Below are positions 61,616-64,000 of a DNA stretch of 64,000 nt, piece by piece. The stretch is from Chrysoperla carnea (Eukaryota > Arthropoda > Insecta > Neuroptera > Chrysopidae). The first letter of the stretch is position 1. Every line of letters starts with the position of its first letter. Below the pieces are notes generated by a model, which was given only the letters and a program-made list of their open reading frames with translations, did no database searches and was not told the DNA's origin. The position numbers were made by a program, and so were the translations under genes. The stretch is from NCBI RefSeq assembly GCF_905475395.1, contig NC_058337.1, positions 139,135,172 through 139,199,171 on the forward strand, written 5' to 3'.

Positions 61616-61842
61616 TCTGCTTACAAACCCAAGAACATATCTACTAAAGGACTACAACAACGATGATATAAAGGGTGGTTTCTATGCCGAAGAATTACAA
61701 AAAGTTCACGATCCAAACATTTATTTAGTGGAAAAGGTCTTAGCTAAACATGGATCCAAAGTTAAAGTCCGGTTAGGGTACGACTCTTTACACAATTCAT
61801 ATATTGACAAAAAAGTCTCCTTTTATAGTGGAACGTTTTTGT
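61616..61842 (+). pseudogene. Integrase chromodomain tail (copy 2, frameshifted)
   Basis: Reads LTNPRTYLLKDYNNDDIKGG, EELQKVHDPNIYLVEKVLAK, HGSKVKVR then loses a codon-frame at the WLGFDS site (reads RLGYDSLHNSYIDKK). It fuses directly to the end of the 21-bp array, so everything upstream of LTNPR is gone. Confidence 0.75.
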
Positions 61843-62151
61843 GAACATACTTGTAACGAACAAAAATTTGTCATAGTGTACCGCTTTTGTGAACATACTT
61901 GTGACTTATAAAAAAAAAAAAAATAAAAAATAAAATAAAATAAAAAATATCACATTGTAAAAATATTATTATTTTTTTTTTTGTAAGTTTCTTATTTAAA
62001 AAAACAGTGTTGTATTATAAATATTTAAAAATAAAAATACATAGATTTTATAAAATGATTTTTTATTCAGAAATTTCTGATGTATAACAATAAAATATAT
62101 ATATATATATATATATATCTTGCAGTAACAAAATTCAATATAGGAATGATT
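61843..62151. other. AT-rich spacer with homopolymers and (TA)n
   Basis: Contains the ACATACTTGTAACGAACAAA / GTGTACCGCTTTTGTGAACA block shared with the other tail copies, A- and T-runs, and a (TA)n run at 62095-62117. ORF A' ends at its right border. No gene. Confidence 0.8.
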
Positions 62152-62522
62152 TTAAAATAATGCTTGACTTTCTTCTTCGATGTCAACACAATCTTCGTTA
62201 ACGTCGTCTTCGAATAGGCGCAGCGTTAATTGGTGACTTCTTCCAATTTTCCCCTCCACCCTCAAGTACCCCGCTTTATTCTTAAATAATTGAAGCGTGT
62301 TATCGGTCATTGAAGCGAAATGACGTGGTAGAAACACTGCCTTCTCTCTAACCTCACCACCCCAGCTCACCTCCAGTGTCACCTTTATGGATGCTCCAAG
62401 TTTCGTCATTAATCGCTCCAATTTTAAAATTGTTAGTTTTTCTTTAATTGGCAAATTCTTCATTTTTTTACACACGGTCGTAGTAAACAACTGTCTAAAA
62501 ATTTTTTTTCTTGTTTGTTCAT
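62152..62522 (-). pseudogene. ORF A' (diverged second copy of ORF A, N-terminal frameshift)
   Basis: The start ATG 62522 gives MNKQEKKFLDSCLLRPCVKK, clearly equivalent to the ORF A start, but an A7 run near 62473 shifts the frame. The main body continues from 62490 (KMKNLPIKEKLTILKLERLM, FLPRHFASMTDNTLQLFKNK, GYLRVEGKIGRSHQLTLRLF) to 62152. Divergence from ORF A is large, mostly conservative, so the copies separated long ago while under selection. The frameshift could be overcome only by using the internal Met. Confidence 0.7.
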
Positions 62523-62594
62523 TTTCAACTTTTATTTTTTACTATAGTTATAATATTAACTAATAAGTATTTGTTATAAAACTGATGTTTCCTG

Positions 62595-62665
62595 CAATGT
62601 AAAGCACCTTTTTATATCCGATTACCACCACTCCAAAAATCCCCCACCAGCAGAAATTATTATCT
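62595..62665 (-). promoter_or_regulatory. TATA + initiator promoter of ORF A'
   Basis: On the minus strand: TTTTTGGAGTGGTGGTAATC, then GGATATAAAAAGGTGCTTT, then AAACATCAGTTTTATAAC at the usual initiator distance of about 30 bp. It is equivalent to 46395-46475. Confidence 0.7.
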
Positions 62666-63330
62666 AATCTCATAACACGTGTAAAATTATTTTAAGAAAC
62701 AGGATGATGATATCATATTTTTTAAGGTTAGATGTTATCTATTTCGACATATTCTTGAGAATTGCTGACTCCCATAATAATATTCAAACGAATTATTTTT
62801 TCTTGGAATTCAGACTTGTTCATACTTGCAAATTATTATCTAACACGTATAAAATTATTTTAAGGTCAAATGCGATTCAAACAAGTTTTAACATGTATTT
62901 TTATCATGTAAATTTCAAGTGTCAAATTACAATATTTTTCAAGGTTAGATGTTATCTATTTCAACATATTCTTGAGAATTGCTGACTCATAATATTCTTT
63001 TCTTGGAATTCAGACTTGCAAATTATTATCTAACACGTTCAAGTGTCATATTACATTGCTTAATCATAAAAAAATATTAACATCCGGTCACGTGTAAAAT
63101 TATTTTAAGTCGATTAAAATAAGTTTGAACTTGTAACAGGATGATGATATCATATTTTTCAAGGTTAGATGTTATCTATTTCAACATAAAAAAAAATAAA
63201 CATCCGGTCACGTGTCTTGAATTTTATCATGTATATTTAAAGTGTCAAATTACAATATTTTTCAAGGTTAGATGATATCTATATTTATATTCTTAAGAAT
63301 TCTCTTTCTCCTGTCCCGTTAGATTTGGAT
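62666..63330 (-). repeat. Terminal-repeat inner module copies
   Basis: Several copies of the GATGATATCATATTTTTCAAGG, TCCGGTCACGTGT and AAGTTTTAACATGTATTTT elements, in the order expected for the inner module behind ORF A'. The outer CRE/CCAAT/YY1 module does not follow. Instead the long inverted repeat begins near 63155. Confidence 0.75.
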
Positions 63331-64000
63331 ATGAACCAGATATGAACTGAGAAATCAGAGTATTAAAGCAGATATAAAAACAATTTTATTAAAAAAATTG
63401 AAAAAATCAGAGTATTAAAGCAGTTATCAAATCAATTTTGTTAAAAAACTTATAAAATCGGAGTAGTTTTTAACAAAAACTTATAAAATCGGAGTAGTTA
63501 CCAGAAATATTCACCATTCACGAGGTGAAACTTACAAACCCAAGAACATATTTATTGAAGGATTACAACAACAAAGATATAAAGGGTGGTTTCTATGCTG
63601 AAGAATTACAAAAAGTTCACGACCCAAACATTTATTTAGTGGAAAAGGTCTTAGCTAAACATGGATCTAACGTTAAAGTCACGTGGTTAGGGTTCGACTC
63701 TTTACATGATTCATATATTGATAAAAAAAGTCTCCTTTTATAGTGGAAAGTTTTTGTGAACATACTTGTAACAAAAAAATTTTGCCATAGTGGACCGCTT
63801 TTGTGAACATATTTGTGTTTTAAAAAATGTATTTTTTAATATGAATATATATTAGACTAGGTTCATGAAATTTTATTGAAGCAATTTTTAACTAACACAA
63901 AACAATATAAAAATATTGTTGTAATACAAATGTTTTTTGATTCATGTTTATTACTCAAAATTACTTGATGGTGCGAATATAATTATCACAAACAAGGTGT
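63155..64000. repeat. Long inverted repeat arm (pairs with 47807-48652)
   Basis: Position x corresponds to 111807 minus x, with near identity over about 845 bp including the chromodomain tail. The match is still continuing at the last base of the window. Confidence 0.88.
63525..63743 (+). pseudogene. Integrase C-terminal chromodomain tail (copy 3)
   Basis: 72 codons, NPRTYLLKDYNNKDIKGGFY and NIYLVEKVLAKHGSNVKVTW LGFD, differing from copy 1 at only a few residues. It has the same upstream context (EIFTIHEVKLTNP) and no integrase core nearby. Confidence 0.72.

Noticed and set aside
60559..61647. 362-codon open frame with hydrophobic 7-residue repeats
   Set aside because: It is an automatic product of the 21-bp satellite (a multiple of three). 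It has no unique sequence, and composition follows the repeat.
1..64000. The window as an ordinary Rickettsia genome contig
   Set aside because: Spliced genes, a non-LTR retrotransposon, satellites and a Polinton polymerase on both flanks, plus broken essential genes, do not fit a bacterial chromosome.

Overview
The window is a eukaryotic (most likely arthropod) chromosomal sequence that contains a block of about 42 kb of Rickettsia-type bacterial DNA (about 2,785-45,060). The flanks (1-2,784 and about 45,064-64,000) look eukaryotic: genes with short GT-AG introns, a TATA plus initiator promoter, long microsatellites and satellites, a non-LTR retrotransposon, and pieces of a Polinton/Maverick-type DNA transposon (protein-primed family B DNA polymerase, integrase chromodomain tail, about 1.35 kb terminal inverted repeats that start 5'-AGTAG). 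The host species cannot be named from the sequence.

Left flank (1-2,784, minus strand): the 5' end of a Polinton DNA polymerase gene, its promoter, then the terminal inverted repeat (an E-box/palindrome module followed by a module rich in CRE-, CCAAT- and YY1-like sites). It stops exactly where a bacterial aminotransferase gene starts.

Bacterial block: a Rickettsia-like gene set that is AT-rich, rich in short palindromic repeats, and packed with IS256, IS630, IS66, IS200/IS605, IS21 and IS5-type transposases. It holds surface-sugar genes (fdtA/fdtB-like, a GT61 glycosyltransferase), tRNA-Ser(UGA), trpS, plsC, an alpha/beta hydrolase, a Fic remnant and a sodium/solute symporter. These are followed by a run rnd - ftsB-like - cdsA - uppS - sensor kinase - response regulator - ilvE-like - dapA - smpB - dsbA-like. 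After that come rho, sppA, an IHF/HU gene, nrdA, nrdB, fni, a hemY-like/hypothetical/hemD group, lysE-like, a Bcr/CflA transporter and a RelB/RelE-type pair. Many are broken by one nonsense codon, one frameshift or one small deletion, including genes a living Rickettsia needs (rho, nrdA, trpS, cdsA, smpB). Others (sppA, ihf, nrdB, fni, uppS, fdtA, the hydrolase) are open. The simplest reading is a decaying nuclear copy of Rickettsia DNA.

Right flank (45,064-64,000): a Polinton terminus begins at 45,064 with the same terminal sequence that ends the left flank. It is followed by ORF A, a newly inferred spliced ORF B, and a reverse-strand integrase chromodomain tail. A second Polinton terminus (48,653) interrupts this unit and leads to a full polymerase gene (54,710-58,601, four exons, one premature stop). 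That copy carries an intact R4/Dong-type retrotransposon (about 50,120-54,520) inserted in a (TTA)n tract in its 5' leader. Then come ORF C, a palindromic satellite block, further chromodomain tails, a second ORF A and an inverted repeat matching 47,807-48,652. The same promoter module sits at the inner edge of the terminal repeats in front of ORF A and the polymerase, so genes at both ends are probably expressed together. The two bacterial borders coincide with Polinton ends, which suggests that Polintons inserted into the Rickettsia DNA after it had become nuclear.
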